Both the position numbers and the translations under genes were made by a program. Source: PALSA-612 sp964595575 (GTDB lineage: Bacteria; Actinomycetota; Thermoleophilia; Gaiellales; Gaiellaceae). Taken from it: 64,000 nucleotides of DNA. The stretch spans positions 1 through 64,000 of the forward strand of contig CAZQRA010000009.1 in the NCBI GenBank assembly GCA_964595575.1. The letters run 5' to 3'. The notes under the pieces were generated by a model. It searched no databases. It was not told where the DNA came from and was given only the letters and a program-made list of their open reading frames with translations. Shown in pieces: positions 1 to 10,831 of the stretch (position 1 is its first letter; every line of letters starts with the position of its first letter).

Positions 1-27
1 CACGTCCTTCGCGGGCATGGCTGGGGG

Positions 28-717
28 TCAGACCGCGGACACGTCCAGTTGGGCGGCGGCGGCGGGCGCGTCGCCGAGCCCCGCCAGGCGCGCAGCGATC
101 TCCCGCGCCGCAAGGAGGGGAGCGACGCTTGCGGCGGCGACCGGCCGAAGGCGGAAGCGGAGCTCGCGCCGGGCACGGACGAGCAGCGACTCGACGGCCG
201 GCTCCGAGACGGAGAGCGCCTCCGCCAGCTCCTCGTAGGAGAGACCGGCGAGCTCGCGCATGAGCAGCGCCTCCCGCTGCTGAGACGGAAGCTCGGCGAT
301 CGCCGCCCAGAGCGCGGCCAGGTCGGCCTTGCGGAGGGCGCTCTCCAGGGGGTCGGGAAGCTCGCCCAGTCCCTCCTGCGGATGCTCGACGAGGGGGTGC
401 CGCATACGGCGCTGGATCCGGTTCAGGCACTCGTTGCGGGCGATCGTGGCCAGCCAGGCGGCCGGATGGCGCGGGGTGCTTCCCGACCGCAGGCTGCGGA
501 GGGCGGAGAGGAAGGTCTGCTGGGCGGCGTCCTCGGCCTCGGCCGGGTCGCGCAAGAGCATCCGGCAGAGGCCGAGCACGGTGCGGCCGTGCCGCTCGTA
601 GAGCTCGGCCAGGTAGGCGTCGGCCGCCCCGAGGTCGGGGCAGCCGTGAGGGAAGAGAGGCTCGGGAGCGCTAGTCGTCGTCGCCCCCGCCGCCGCGGCG
701 GTCGTCGCCGCCGTCAT
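28..717 (-). CDS. ECF-like sigma-70 family RNA polymerase sigma factor
   Basis: A 229-residue sigma factor that would direct RNA polymerase to a specific promoter set. Region 2 lies at about residues 35-105 (YLAELYERHGRTVLGLCRML, then the EDAAQQTF core helix and a WLATIARN segment). Region 4 lies at about 135-190 (LPSQQREALLMRELAGLSYE, followed by a helix-turn-helix ending in VRARRELR). A tail of about 35 residues follows without cysteines, so there is no fused anti-sigma zinc finger. The ATG at 717 lies 47 bp inside the end of the upstream DUF5666 gene, so the two may be translationally coupled; no better in-frame start is obvious. The Ala/Thr-rich first 16 residues are poorly conserved in character, so the true start could be later. 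Family call is firm, subgroup unknown. Confidence 0.85.
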   Translation of the reverse strand: MTAATTAAAAGATTTSAPEPLFPHGCPDLGAADAYLAELYERHGRTVLGLCRMLLRDPAEAEDAAQQTFLSALRSLRSGSTPRHPAAWLATIARNECLNRIQRRMRHPLVEHPQEGLGELPDPLESALRKADLAALWAAIAELPSQQREALLMRELAGLSYEELAEALSVSEPAVESLLVRARRELRFRLRPVAAASVAPLLAAREIAARLAGLGDAPAAAAQLDVSAV

Positions 718-1757
718 CGTCGCCGCCGCCGGGCCCGCTGTTCGATCGGTCGTCGTCGTTTTCGTCGGCGGAGCCCGGCCCCGAGCTGGAGTCGTCGTCG
801 CCGGCCTTGATCTCGTCTCCGGCGTCCTCGGTCTCGATCTTCGTCACCGTCCAGACGCCTGCGACGAGAGCGCACTTGAGCTCCACCGTCCGGCCCAGGA
901 AGGGGGAGAAGTCGCTCCCGTCCGGGATGCGGCAGCTGAGCGTGGAGCCGCCCGAGCTGACCGTCACCGAGCCGCCGGCGACCGAGGTGACNNNNNNNNN
1001 NNNNNNNNNNNNNNNNNNNNNNNNNNNNNNNNNNNNNNNNNNNNNNNNNNNNNNNNNNNNNNNNNNNNNNNNNNNNNNNNNNNNNNNNNNNCCCGGCCAG
1101 CGCGGCGAGATCCATGCCGGGCGGAACCTGGCAGGTGAGCGTGGAGCCGCCCGAGCTGACCGTCACCGAGCCGCCGGCGACCGAGGTGACGGTGCCGCGC
1201 ACCTCGGTCCGGCCGCTACCCGCGGGCGGATCGACCTTGACCGCGCCCTGCTCGTCCTCGGCCTCGATGCTGCTGACGACCCACGCCCCGCCGACCAAGC
1301 GGCAGTGGAGCTCGACGGTGCGCCCGGCCAGCGCGGCGAGATCCATGCCGGGCGGAACCTGGCAGGTGAGCGTGGAGGGCCCGGCTTGAACGGTGATCGA
1401 GCCGGAGGAGACTGCGGTCACCGTGCCCTTGGCCTCCGCCTCGCCGTCCTGACCGTTCACCTCGACCGAGAGGCGCTTCCCCAGCGTGAGGATGCGGGTC
1501 GCCACGAGCCGCCCGCGCACCTGGCGGCAGGTCAGCCTCACCGTCGCCCCGACGAGCGCCCTCACGTCGGCGCGGGGGGCGAGGGCGCAGGTGAGCGACG
1601 CCGAGCGCGAGCGCACGCTGATCGAACCTCCACCCGCTGCGATCAGCGTCCCCTGGAGCTGCCGCGTTGCGGGTTTGCCCTTGGCGCCGACCCCGGCTGC
1701 CCCCGGAAGGGCCGCGAGCGCCGCCACCACCCCCGTCAGCACGAGTACGCGCTTCAT
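671..1757 (-). CDS. Secreted DUF5666-repeat protein, interrupted by an assembly gap
   Basis: An exported protein made of tandem beta-rich DUF5666-type repeats (pattern GTVTSVAGGSVTVSSGGSTL, then a short linker and GRTVELHC). The start at 1757 is chosen because an AAGGAG ribosome binding site lies at 1763-1768 and MKRVLVLTGVVAALAALPGA is a good signal peptide. The C-terminus is a low-complexity acidic Asp/Gly/Ser tail. The 100-N gap sits inside the repeats, and the reading frames on its two sides disagree as assembled. The DNA repeat period is 231 bp; restoring that spacing needs a gap of 132 bp rather than 100, which also restores the frame and gives a protein of about 372 residues. The break is therefore probably artificial. 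It runs just upstream of the sigma factor gene, overlapping it. Function of the domain is not established. Confidence 0.75.
938..1377. repeat. 231-bp-period near-identical tandem repeats flanking the gap
   Basis: A 54-bp stretch at 938-991 is repeated exactly at 1137-1190, and a 55-bp stretch at 1092-1146 is repeated exactly at 1323-1377. The second pair, and the matching GAGCGTGGAG positions at 1137 and 1368, give a period of 231 bp (77 codons). These encode successive DUF5666 modules. The assembly gap begins exactly where one copy ends and ends exactly where another begins, as expected when short reads cannot cross a repeat. Confidence 0.9.
992..1091. other. Assembly gap of 100 Ns
   Basis: Exactly 100 N characters, the usual placeholder for a gap of unknown size. 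From the 231-bp repeat period and the reading frame on both sides, the true missing sequence is most simply 132 bp, or 132 plus a multiple of 231. Confidence 0.95.
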
Positions 1758-1860
1758 GCTGCTCCTTTCGGTCGGCCCGGCGCGGAACGCGAGCGCCGGG
1801 ACGTGTGATCTTTCCTGGAGAGAGCGCGGACGCAGCGAAAACCTGCGCATATCCCTCGGG

Positions 1861-2979
1861 CTAGGGAGCAACGGTCACCGCCGTCCCGGCGAGCTCGTCG
1901 CGCAAGCGCACGAAGAGCGCCTCGAGCGCGAGCTTCGGCTGCAGGTTCAGCTTCGCGAACGAGCGCCAGGTCGCGCGGACGAGCTCGGCGGCCCGCTCGG
2001 CGGCACCGAGCCGCTCGGGGGAGGCGTCGGCACGAAGCTGGGACAGGTGGTCGAGGTGGGCGACGGCCGCCTCCGCCCCCACGGCGACGCACACGAGATC
2101 TCGGTACCAGGCGGCAAGCTCCCCGAGGGCATCGAGGGCAGCCTCGCGCTCCACCCCGTAGGCGAGCCGACGCAGCCGCTGCTCCTCCTCCCGCGAGCTC
2201 GCCTCCATCCCTTCCCGCTCCTTCCGCTCGCCCAGGCGCCTGCGCTCCTCCTCGACCGCCTGCCGGACGCGGGCGGCGGCGAGGGCCAGCACCCGCTGGG
2301 CGGCCTGGGCCGGCTCGAAGGCCGGATCGCAGTACACGGCTCGTGCGAGGGCAAGGAGGGCGGTGCGACCGGACGCGGCCTCCTCGTCGGTCGCCAGGCG
2401 GCGAGCCACGTCCAGCCGGCCTGCCGCCACCCGGGCGATGGTGGCCTGGGCCTGGTCGGGGAAGTGGGGAACCCAGGCTCGAACCTGCTCCCGGACCGCC
2501 CGGGTGGAGAGACGCCGGAAGGGCACGAGCTGGCAGCGGGAGCGGATCGTCTCTGGCAGAGAGGCGATCTCCTCGGCCAGGAGGATAAAGACGGCGTAGG
2601 GGGGCGGCTCCTCCAGGTCCTTGAGCAGGGCGTCCGCCGCCTCCCGGTTCAGCCGCTGAGCCGAGACGAGGAGGTACACCCGGCGATCGGCCTGGAAGGG
2701 CCGGAGGTGTAGGTCGCGGCGGAGGGCGCGAATCTCGTCGATACGGATCTGGTCGCCGTAGGGCTCGACCACGTAGAGGTCGGGGTGGGCCTGGCGCCGG
2801 GCCCGCTCGCGATCCCCCAGAAGCTCGCCGGCGAAGCTGAGGGCAGCGAGCCGCTTGCCTACCCCGGCCGGCCCGTAGAAGAGGTAGGCGTGGGCCGGGC
2901 CCTCGCGGAGGGAGGCTCTGAGCAGCCGCTTGGCCTGCTCTTGCTCGATGATCTCGTCAAACATCGGGGAGGTGGGCAC
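1861..2979 (-). CDS. holB: DNA polymerase III delta-prime subunit
   Basis: Clamp-loader ATPase-fold subunit that helps load the sliding clamp during replication. An AAA+ fold is seen: FDEIIEQEQAKRLL at the N-terminus, Walker A-like YGPAGVGKRL near residue 36-45, the alternate Walker B region RRVYLLVSAQRLNREAADA, then the LLKDLEEPP and TIRSRCQ (sensor/SRC) motifs typical of DnaX and HolB. At 372 residues it fits HolB and lacks the long tau-type tail. The start is uncertain: GTG at 2979 or ATG at 2964 (MFDEIIEQ), which overlaps the end of tmk by 8 bp. Neither has a good ribosome binding site. The tmk-holB pair is a common bacterial operon, which supports the call. Confidence 0.9.
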   Translation of the reverse strand: MPTSPMFDEIIEQEQAKRLLRASLREGPAHAYLFYGPAGVGKRLAALSFAGELLGDRERARRQAHPDLYVVEPYGDQIRIDEIRALRRDLHLRPFQADRRVYLLVSAQRLNREAADALLKDLEEPPPYAVFILLAEEIASLPETIRSRCQLVPFRRLSTRAVREQVRAWVPHFPDQAQATIARVAAGRLDVARRLATDEEAASGRTALLALARAVYCDPAFEPAQAAQRVLALAAARVRQAVEEERRRLGERKEREGMEASSREEEQRLRRLAYGVEREAALDALGELAAWYRDLVCVAVGAEAAVAHLDHLSQLRADASPERLGAAERAAELVRATWRSFAKLNLQPKLALEALFVRLRDELAGTAVTVAP

Positions 2980-3547
2980 GAACGACGGCTGCGATCTCTG
3001 GGACGGGAAGGGTAGCGTCGATGGTCGTGATGCGCTCCGGGTAGCGCTCGCCCAGAAGACGGTAGCCTTCCGCCACCGCCCGCCGGAAGGCGTCGTCGGC
3101 CCGCTCGATGCGGTCGGGCTCGTCCCCCAGCCTCGTCGCCGCCGAGGCGGGGTCGAGGACGAGCACGAAGGTGCGATCGGGAAGGAGGTCGCTCACGGCC
3201 ACGTTGAGGGCGAGTACCGCCTCGATGCCCAGCCCGCGGGCGACCCCTTGGTAGGCGAGGGAGGAGTCGAGGTACCGGTCGCAGACGACGTCGGCGCCGC
3301 GGGCCAGGGCGGGGCGAATGACGCGCTCGGCCAGCTCGGCGCGGGCGGCGGCAAAGAGGGCAGCCTCGGCCCAGGCAGTCATCTCCGGCCCCTCCAGAAG
3401 GAGCCTGCGGACCTCCTCGCCGAGCGGGGTTCCTCCCGGCTCGCGCGTCCGCACCACCTGGCGGCCGCGGGCGGCCAGGTAGGCCTCGAGCAGCTCAGCC
3501 TGGGTCGACTTCCCCGACCCGTCGAGGCCTTCGAAGGTCACGAACAC
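2957..3547 (-). CDS. tmk: Thymidylate kinase
   Basis: Phosphorylates dTMP to dTDP in the dTTP pathway, in the cytoplasm. The P-loop is at residues 6-15 (EGLDGSGKST), the TREPGGTPLGE segment follows, and the DR(Y/H) motif appears as CDRYLDSSLAYQG. The lid region contains RIERADDAFRRAV. At 196 residues it is a normal bacterial Tmk. The start is GTG at 3547. It is transcribed away from the epimerase gene with only 20 bp between the two starts, so both promoters must lie within or across the neighbouring coding sequence. It precedes holB, with a short overlap. Confidence 0.95.
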   Translation of the reverse strand: MFVTFEGLDGSGKSTQAELLEAYLAARGRQVVRTREPGGTPLGEEVRRLLLEGPEMTAWAEAALFAAARAELAERVIRPALARGADVVCDRYLDSSLAYQGVARGLGIEAVLALNVAVSDLLPDRTFVLVLDPASAATRLGDEPDRIERADDAFRRAVAEGYRLLGERYPERITTIDATLPVPEIAAVVRAHLPDV

Positions 3548-3567
3548 GGACGCCGTAGGATAGTGGC

Positions 3568-4506
3568 GTGCGGGCGATCGTGACCGGAGGGGCGGGCTTC
3601 ATCGGCTCGCACGTGGCAGACGCCCTGCTCGCCCGGGGCGACGAGGTGGTAGTGGTGGACGACCTCTCCACCGGCCGTCGGGAGAACGTCCCCAGCGGAG
3701 CGCGGCTGGTGGAGGCCGACGTCCGCGACGGCAGCCTCGGCGACCTCTTTCGGGAAGTCGAGCCCCACGTCTGCTTCCACCTCGCCGCCCAGGCGGACGT
3801 GCGGGTCTCCGTGGAGCGGCCCCTGCTCGATGCCTCCATCAACGTCCTCGGCACCGTGCAGGTGCTGGAGGCAGCTCGAGCCGTGGGCGCTCGGGTGGTG
3901 TTCGCCTCTACCGGAGGAGCCATCTACGGGGAGTGCGAGCGGCCGGCGAGCGAGGGCGACCCCGCGCGTCCCGTGTCTCCCTACGGAGCTGCGAAGCTCG
4001 CCGGGGAGAGCTACCTGGCCACCTACAGCCGCCTCTACGGCGCCGGCCACGTTGCTCTCCGCTACGCCAACGTGTACGGGCCGCGCCAGGATCCGCACGG
4101 GGAGGCGGGGGTGGTGGCCATCTTCTTCGGCCGCCTGGCCCGGGGCGAGCCCTGCCGGATCTTCGGGGACGGGCACCAGACCCGCGACTACGTGTACGTG
4201 GGGGACGTGGTGTCGGCCACCTTGGCCGCCGCCGACCGGGCGGGGGGCGTCTACAACGTGGGCACCGGACGGGAGACCTCGGTGTGGGAGCTCTACGAGC
4301 GCTGCCGCCGGGTGGCCGAGGTGGAGGGAGAGGCCGAGCTCGCCCCTCCCCGGCTGGGCGAGCTCCGCCGCAGTGTCCTCGATCCGGGGCGGGCACTGCG
4401 GGAGCTTGGGTGGCAGGCCCAGGTGCCTCTGGAGGAGGGCCTCCGCCGCACCTGGGAGTCAATGGTCGGGGAGAGGGAAGGAGGCGCGGGTACAGGCGCG
4501 AACTGA
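3568..4506 (+). CDS. NAD-dependent sugar-nucleotide epimerase/dehydratase (GalE-like)
   Basis: Extended short-chain dehydrogenase acting on a nucleotide sugar, probably UDP-glucose 4-epimerase or a close relative supplying cell-surface polysaccharide. The Rossmann motif TGGAGFIGSH is at residues 6-15, followed by VVVDDLSTG. The catalytic Ser/Thr-Tyr-Lys set appears as ASTGGAIYGE and SPYGAAKLAGE, and YANVYGPRQDPHGEAGVVAI is the usual substrate-binding stretch. 312 residues is the family norm. The start is GTG at 3568. The product of the epimerase would suit the O-antigen-ligase-like gene nearby. The exact substrate cannot be told from sequence alone. Confidence 0.85.
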   Translation: MRAIVTGGAGFIGSHVADALLARGDEVVVVDDLSTGRRENVPSGARLVEADVRDGSLGDLFREVEPHVCFHLAAQADVRVSVERPLLDASINVLGTVQVLEAARAVGARVVFASTGGAIYGECERPASEGDPARPVSPYGAAKLAGESYLATYSRLYGAGHVALRYANVYGPRQDPHGEAGVVAIFFGRLARGEPCRIFGDGHQTRDYVYVGDVVSATLAAADRAGGVYNVGTGRETSVWELYERCRRVAEVEGEAELAPPRLGELRRSVLDPGRALRELGWQAQVPLEEGLRRTWESMVGEREGGAGTGAN

Positions 4507-4514
4507 CGAGGCCC

Positions 4515-5063
4515 GTGCTGGTCTTGCCCTCCTCGCCCGAATCCGTCGCCCGCGCCTGGCGCCGAGCCGCCCTCGTCGCCTGCGCGGTGGCGGCGGTGGA
4601 GCTGGTAGCGGTGGTCGTCTTGGCGGGCCTCCTCCTCGGCCGCCCCTTCCTCAGCCGGGCCACCGCCTCGCCGGGCCCGAAGCCGGCCTCCAAGGAAGCG
4701 AGGACGGCCACAGCGAGGCTGTCCTCGGCCGAGCCGAGACGGGGAACGCGCGCCCGGCGACCGGCCGCTCCCGCCCTCAGCCGTGGAGAGACCTCTGTCC
4801 TCGTACTGAACGGGAACGGCCGGACGGGAGCAGCCTCGGCCGAGGCCGAGCGGGTGCGGAGCCGGGGCTACCCCGTCGCCGGCGTGGGGAACGCTCCCCG
4901 AAGCGACTACCCCCGCAGCCTCGTCATGTACCGCCCCGGCTACGAGGTGGAGGGGCGCAGGCTGGCCCGGGACCTCGGCCTCGAGCTGGTCGTCCCCCTC
5001 GACGGCTTGGGCCGTGGCAATCTCCAGGGAGCCCGGGCGGTGGTAGTCGTCGGCCGCGACTGA
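4515..5063 (+). CDS. Membrane-anchored LytR_C-domain protein
   Basis: A 182-residue protein with one N-terminal membrane segment (about residues 15-42, rich in Ala/Val/Leu), a basic Pro/Ala/Arg linker, and a C-terminal LytR_C domain beginning ETSVLVLNGNGRTGAASA and ending in GARAVVVVGRD. LytR_C domains accompany LytR-CpsA-Psr proteins that attach glycopolymers to peptidoglycan; here the domain stands alone without the catalytic LCP domain. The GTG at 4515 is the first in-frame start after the epimerase stop at 4506 and sits 8 bp away, so the two genes are probably co-transcribed. Its molecular role is inferred only. Confidence 0.7.
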   Translation: MLVLPSSPESVARAWRRAALVACAVAAVELVAVVVLAGLLLGRPFLSRATASPGPKPASKEARTATARLSSAEPRRGTRARRPAAPALSRGETSVLVLNGNGRTGAASAEAERVRSRGYPVAGVGNAPRSDYPRSLVMYRPGYEVEGRRLARDLGLELVVPLDGLGRGNLQGARAVVVVGRD

Positions 5064-5065
5064 GC

Positions 5066-6991
5066 CTACCGGCCCTCGACCTTGGCTCGGGCCTGGTCGA
5101 GCAGACCGCCGGGCCGACCTGCTGGGCCGTAGGGGTCGAGGCCGTAGGCCCGGTCGAGGTGGCGGTAGGCCGCTCGGTAGCGGCCGACGGCCAGCTCGAA
5201 CGCCCCCAGGTCGTACCAGGTGGACGAGTTGGCCGGCTGGAGCTCGACCGCCTGGACGTAGCGACGAAGCGCGCCGGTCACGTCCCCAGCGGCGGCGTTG
5301 GCCAAGGCCCAGACTCGAAGCGGCTCAGGGGAGAGGGGATCGAGCCAGCGGGCCTGGCGGGCGGAGGCCACTGCCCTCTCGAGCTCCCCGCGCTCGATGG
5401 CGAGGTAGGCATCGTCGACGCGCCGACCGGCGAGCCAGGGAGCGACCAGGGAGTAGACGAGGGCGCAGGAGAGGGCCAGGACTGCCGTCGCCGCCAGGGG
5501 CCGAGGCCGCGCTCGAGGCTCCCTCCTCCCGGGGGCGAGCAGGGCGCCGACCACGAAGAAGACGGGGGCGCTCACGGCCACGAACTCCCAGTCGATGTCG
5601 GCCAGGGCATGGAGGAGGTAGACGGGGAGGGCCACGGCCAAAGCCAGGCCCGCCCCCCGCTCCTCTCCCTCCAGGCGCCGGAGAGCCTGCCCTGAGGCGG
5701 CGAGGGCGAGAGACGCGGCGAGGAGCCCCAGGGCAAGGCCCACGATCCCCATCTCGGCCAGGGCCTGGAGGGCCAGGTTGTGGGGCTCGGTGGTGACGAC
5801 GTCGCTCTGCCGCAGAGGACGGCGGGCGATCTCGAAGGTGCCTGCCCCCGTACCCTCGAGCGGGTGGTCGAGGAAGATCCTCCACGCCTCCTGCCACCAG
5901 TCCCAGCGGTTGTTGGAGCCGAGCTCGGTCAGCCGGCCCGATCCCTGGGTTACCGCCCCCGAGCCGCGGAAGTCGTCCAGCCACGCCTGGGGGCCGCCGG
6001 CGGCGGCCGCGTAGCCGCCGGCCCCGGCGGCGGCGCACACGGCCACCGCTGCCCCCAGGCGAAGCGTCCACCTCCGACGGGAACGGGGGTCGAGGCGCCC
6101 CGTGCACCGCTCGGCGACCCGCGAGAGGACAAGGGCGGCCGCCGCCCCCAGGACGAGGAAGAGGGCCAGCCAAGCCCCGTCGGCAGCCCTGGTGGAGGCG
6201 GGCTGCAGGTCCTCCACCAGCCCCGGCCGAGTGGTGGCCCACCCAGCCACGCTCGCGGCGGGGACGGCGGCGGCGACGAGCGCTCCCAGGCCCTCGAGCC
6301 GCTCCTTCGTCCCTGCCAGCCACAGGGCCACGGCCGCTGCCGCGGCCGCTAGGCCGCCCCTCGAGAAGGTGAGGACGAGCGCCACCCCCGCCAGGTACAG
6401 GAGGAGAGCGCCTCCTCTACGCAGCACGGCCGGCCGTCGGCGGTCGGTGGCCAGCCAGAGGCCGAGGGGAAGGGAGAGGGCACAGAGGAGGGCGAGAGCG
6501 TTCCAGTACCCGACCGGGCTCCGCAGCCGGGCCACGCGGGCGCCGTCGGGAAAGAGCCCCGGGAACACCTTGCCGAGGAGAGCCCATCCCGCCACCCCCA
6601 GCAGGAGGGCTGCCAGCCCCAGCGCCGCTCGCGTCCTCGCCCGCGGGACGACAGAGGGGACGAGCAGGCCCAGCCCGAGGAAGGCAAGGTAGACGAGCCC
6701 CCGGTTGAAGAAGCCCCAACTCCGGTCGGGGGCGATCGACCACCCCACGCTGGCCCCGCTCCAGGCGACGAAGGCGACGACCAGGGCCAGGGCCGCTTGT
6801 CCCGTCCTCTCCGGCCACATCCGGCCGAGGAGGCAGAGCTCGCTGCTCGCGATGCCCACCCCGGCCACGAGCACGGCCGCCCCTCCGATCCAAAAAAGCC
6901 GATCCCCGCTCGTCCCCCCTCCGTGGAAGAGCGAGAGGGCTAGGAGGGCCCCGCTCCCGCCGAGGAGGACGATCCCGGCGGCTCGGCGCAT
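5066..6991 (-). CDS. O-antigen ligase-like (Wzy_C) membrane protein with C-terminal TPRs
   Basis: A 641-residue polytopic inner-membrane protein. About a dozen hydrophobic segments fill residues 1-500. The long extracytoplasmic loop holds WQEAWRIFLDHPLEGTGAG and TEPHNLALQALAEMGIVGLA, which are hallmarks of Wzy_C/O-antigen ligase proteins that transfer or polymerise glycans. Residues from about 520 carry at least three TPR-like helices (YLAIERGELERAVASARQA, ALRRYVQAVELQP, LGAFELAVGRYRAAYRHLDR). It is convergent with the LytR_C gene, with 2 bp between stop codons. Together with the epimerase it suggests an envelope polysaccharide function. Ligase versus polymerase activity cannot be separated by sequence. 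Confidence 0.8.
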   Translation of the reverse strand: MRRAAGIVLLGGSGALLALSLFHGGGTSGDRLFWIGGAAVLVAGVGIASSELCLLGRMWPERTGQAALALVVAFVAWSGASVGWSIAPDRSWGFFNRGLVYLAFLGLGLLVPSVVPRARTRAALGLAALLLGVAGWALLGKVFPGLFPDGARVARLRSPVGYWNALALLCALSLPLGLWLATDRRRPAVLRRGGALLLYLAGVALVLTFSRGGLAAAAAAVALWLAGTKERLEGLGALVAAAVPAASVAGWATTRPGLVEDLQPASTRAADGAWLALFLVLGAAAALVLSRVAERCTGRLDPRSRRRWTLRLGAAVAVCAAAGAGGYAAAAGGPQAWLDDFRGSGAVTQGSGRLTELGSNNRWDWWQEAWRIFLDHPLEGTGAGTFEIARRPLRQSDVVTTEPHNLALQALAEMGIVGLALGLLAASLALAASGQALRRLEGEERGAGLALAVALPVYLLHALADIDWEFVAVSAPVFFVVGALLAPGRREPRARPRPLAATAVLALSCALVYSLVAPWLAGRRVDDAYLAIERGELERAVASARQARWLDPLSPEPLRVWALANAAAGDVTGALRRYVQAVELQPANSSTWYDLGAFELAVGRYRAAYRHLDRAYGLDPYGPAGRPGGLLDQARAKVEGR

Positions 6992-7195
6992 CGGCGCGGA
7001 CGCTAGCAGAGCCCCCTGATCGCCGCTCGCTTACAAAGCCCTTACCCGCCGATCACCCCCGCCTCATCGCCTTGGTCGAGACTTGTCGAGGCCACTTCCG
7101 CCTCGACCCGACGAGCACCGACCGATCGCGTACACTCGATGCAGTCCTAGGTCAGGACCGTGCTCCCAGAGCCCTCGTCACGATACCCCGAGCCC

Positions 7196-7876
7196 ATGCC
7201 AGCTCCGCTCAGACTCCTCGTCCTCTTTGCCCTGCTCGCAGCGGCAGCCGCGGCGGCGCTCGCGGCGGCGCCTGCTCGGGCGGCGGCGCCGTGCTGGAAG
7301 GAGGTCATCAACGACTGGCTCGATGGGAGCATCGACAAGACCTATCCCGCCCACTGCTATCGGGAGGCCCTTCGCCACCTCCCCGTCGACATCGACACGT
7401 ACTCGAGCGCCCGCGACGACATCAGCCGGGCCCTGGCCATGGCCATCGCCGGCAGGGACACGCCTCCGACCGCCGGGGGCGGCGCTCCCGGGAAGCCGGG
7501 CAGCAGCGGCTCGCCGGCAGGCGGGAGAGACAAGGGCCCGGGCTCGGGGGCGAAGGGGTCGACCTCGGGAAGCGGAGGCTCCTCCGGCCAAGGAGGGGCC
7601 GGCGGCACGGGGACAGCCGGTAGCGGAGGCCCGGGCCGGGGAGCCACTGGCGGCGCCCCGGCTCCCGGCCGCGACAAGGGAAGGGGAGGCCCAGTGGGAA
7701 GCGCGATCAAGGAGGTGGGCCCGGACAGCGCCGAGGGCCTGCCCATCCCCCTCATCGTGCTCGGCTCCGTGGCGGCCCTCCTCCTCCTCCTAGGCTCGGC
7801 CGGGTTCCTCGCTCGACGCCTCCAGGCCCGGCGGGGAGTCCGCCCGGCCGCCGACTCCCGTCCGCAAAAACCCTGA
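7196..7876 (+). CDS. Secreted, C-terminally anchored surface protein of unknown function
   Basis: A 226-residue protein not matched to a named family. Starting at the ATG at 7196, it has a signal peptide (PLRLLVLFALLAAAAAAALA, cleavage near ARAAA). A short conserved-looking domain follows, with CWKEVINDWLDGSIDKTY, HCYREALRHLP and DIDTYSSARDDISRAL and two cysteines that could pair. Then comes a Gly/Ser/Pro-rich linker of roughly 80 residues and a C-terminal membrane helix (PLIVLGSVAALLLLLGSAGF) followed by a basic cytoplasmic tail. Upstream in-frame starts exist but would bury the signal peptide. A rho-independent terminator overlaps the stop codon. The layout suggests a protein held on the outer face of the membrane. 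Confidence 0.6.
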   Translation: MPAPLRLLVLFALLAAAAAAALAAAPARAAAPCWKEVINDWLDGSIDKTYPAHCYREALRHLPVDIDTYSSARDDISRALAMAIAGRDTPPTAGGGAPGKPGSSGSPAGGRDKGPGSGAKGSTSGSGGSSGQGGAGGTGTAGSGGPGRGATGGAPAPGRDKGRGGPVGSAIKEVGPDSAEGLPIPLIVLGSVAALLLLLGSAGFLARRLQARRGVRPAADSRPQKP

Positions 7877-7892
7877 GCCGAGCAGGGGTTTT
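7866..7892 (+). terminator. Rho-independent terminator
   Basis: Inverted repeat AAAACCCTG / CAGGGGTTTT with a 7-nt loop and one bulged G, ending in four Ts. It overlaps the last two codons and the stop of the surface-protein gene. It is AT-tipped in an otherwise GC-rich region, and lies between this gene and nrdJ. Confidence 0.7.
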
Positions 7893-8040
7893 CCCGGACA
7901 GCGTCAGCAGGTAGGAGGCCGGCGACGACGAGGGTGAGTCCGTCCGACGCCTGCTCTACCGTAGCCCTTCCGCCCGATCGCCGGACCGAGCTCAGGGCGG
8001 CGGGCGCGTCGTTCCCCGACAGCGTGGAGGCAGAGAGGTC

Positions 8041-10791
<2,751 letters not shown>

Positions 10792-10831
10792 TCGGCTTGG
10801 CGCCGGCTTGGAGACGCGTATCATCGCCGCC

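Noticed and set aside
7893..8040. Possible cobalamin riboswitch upstream of the B12-dependent reductase gene
   Set aside because: The 148-bp leader has GC-rich complementary blocks, but the B12 box and the expected conserved core are not present.
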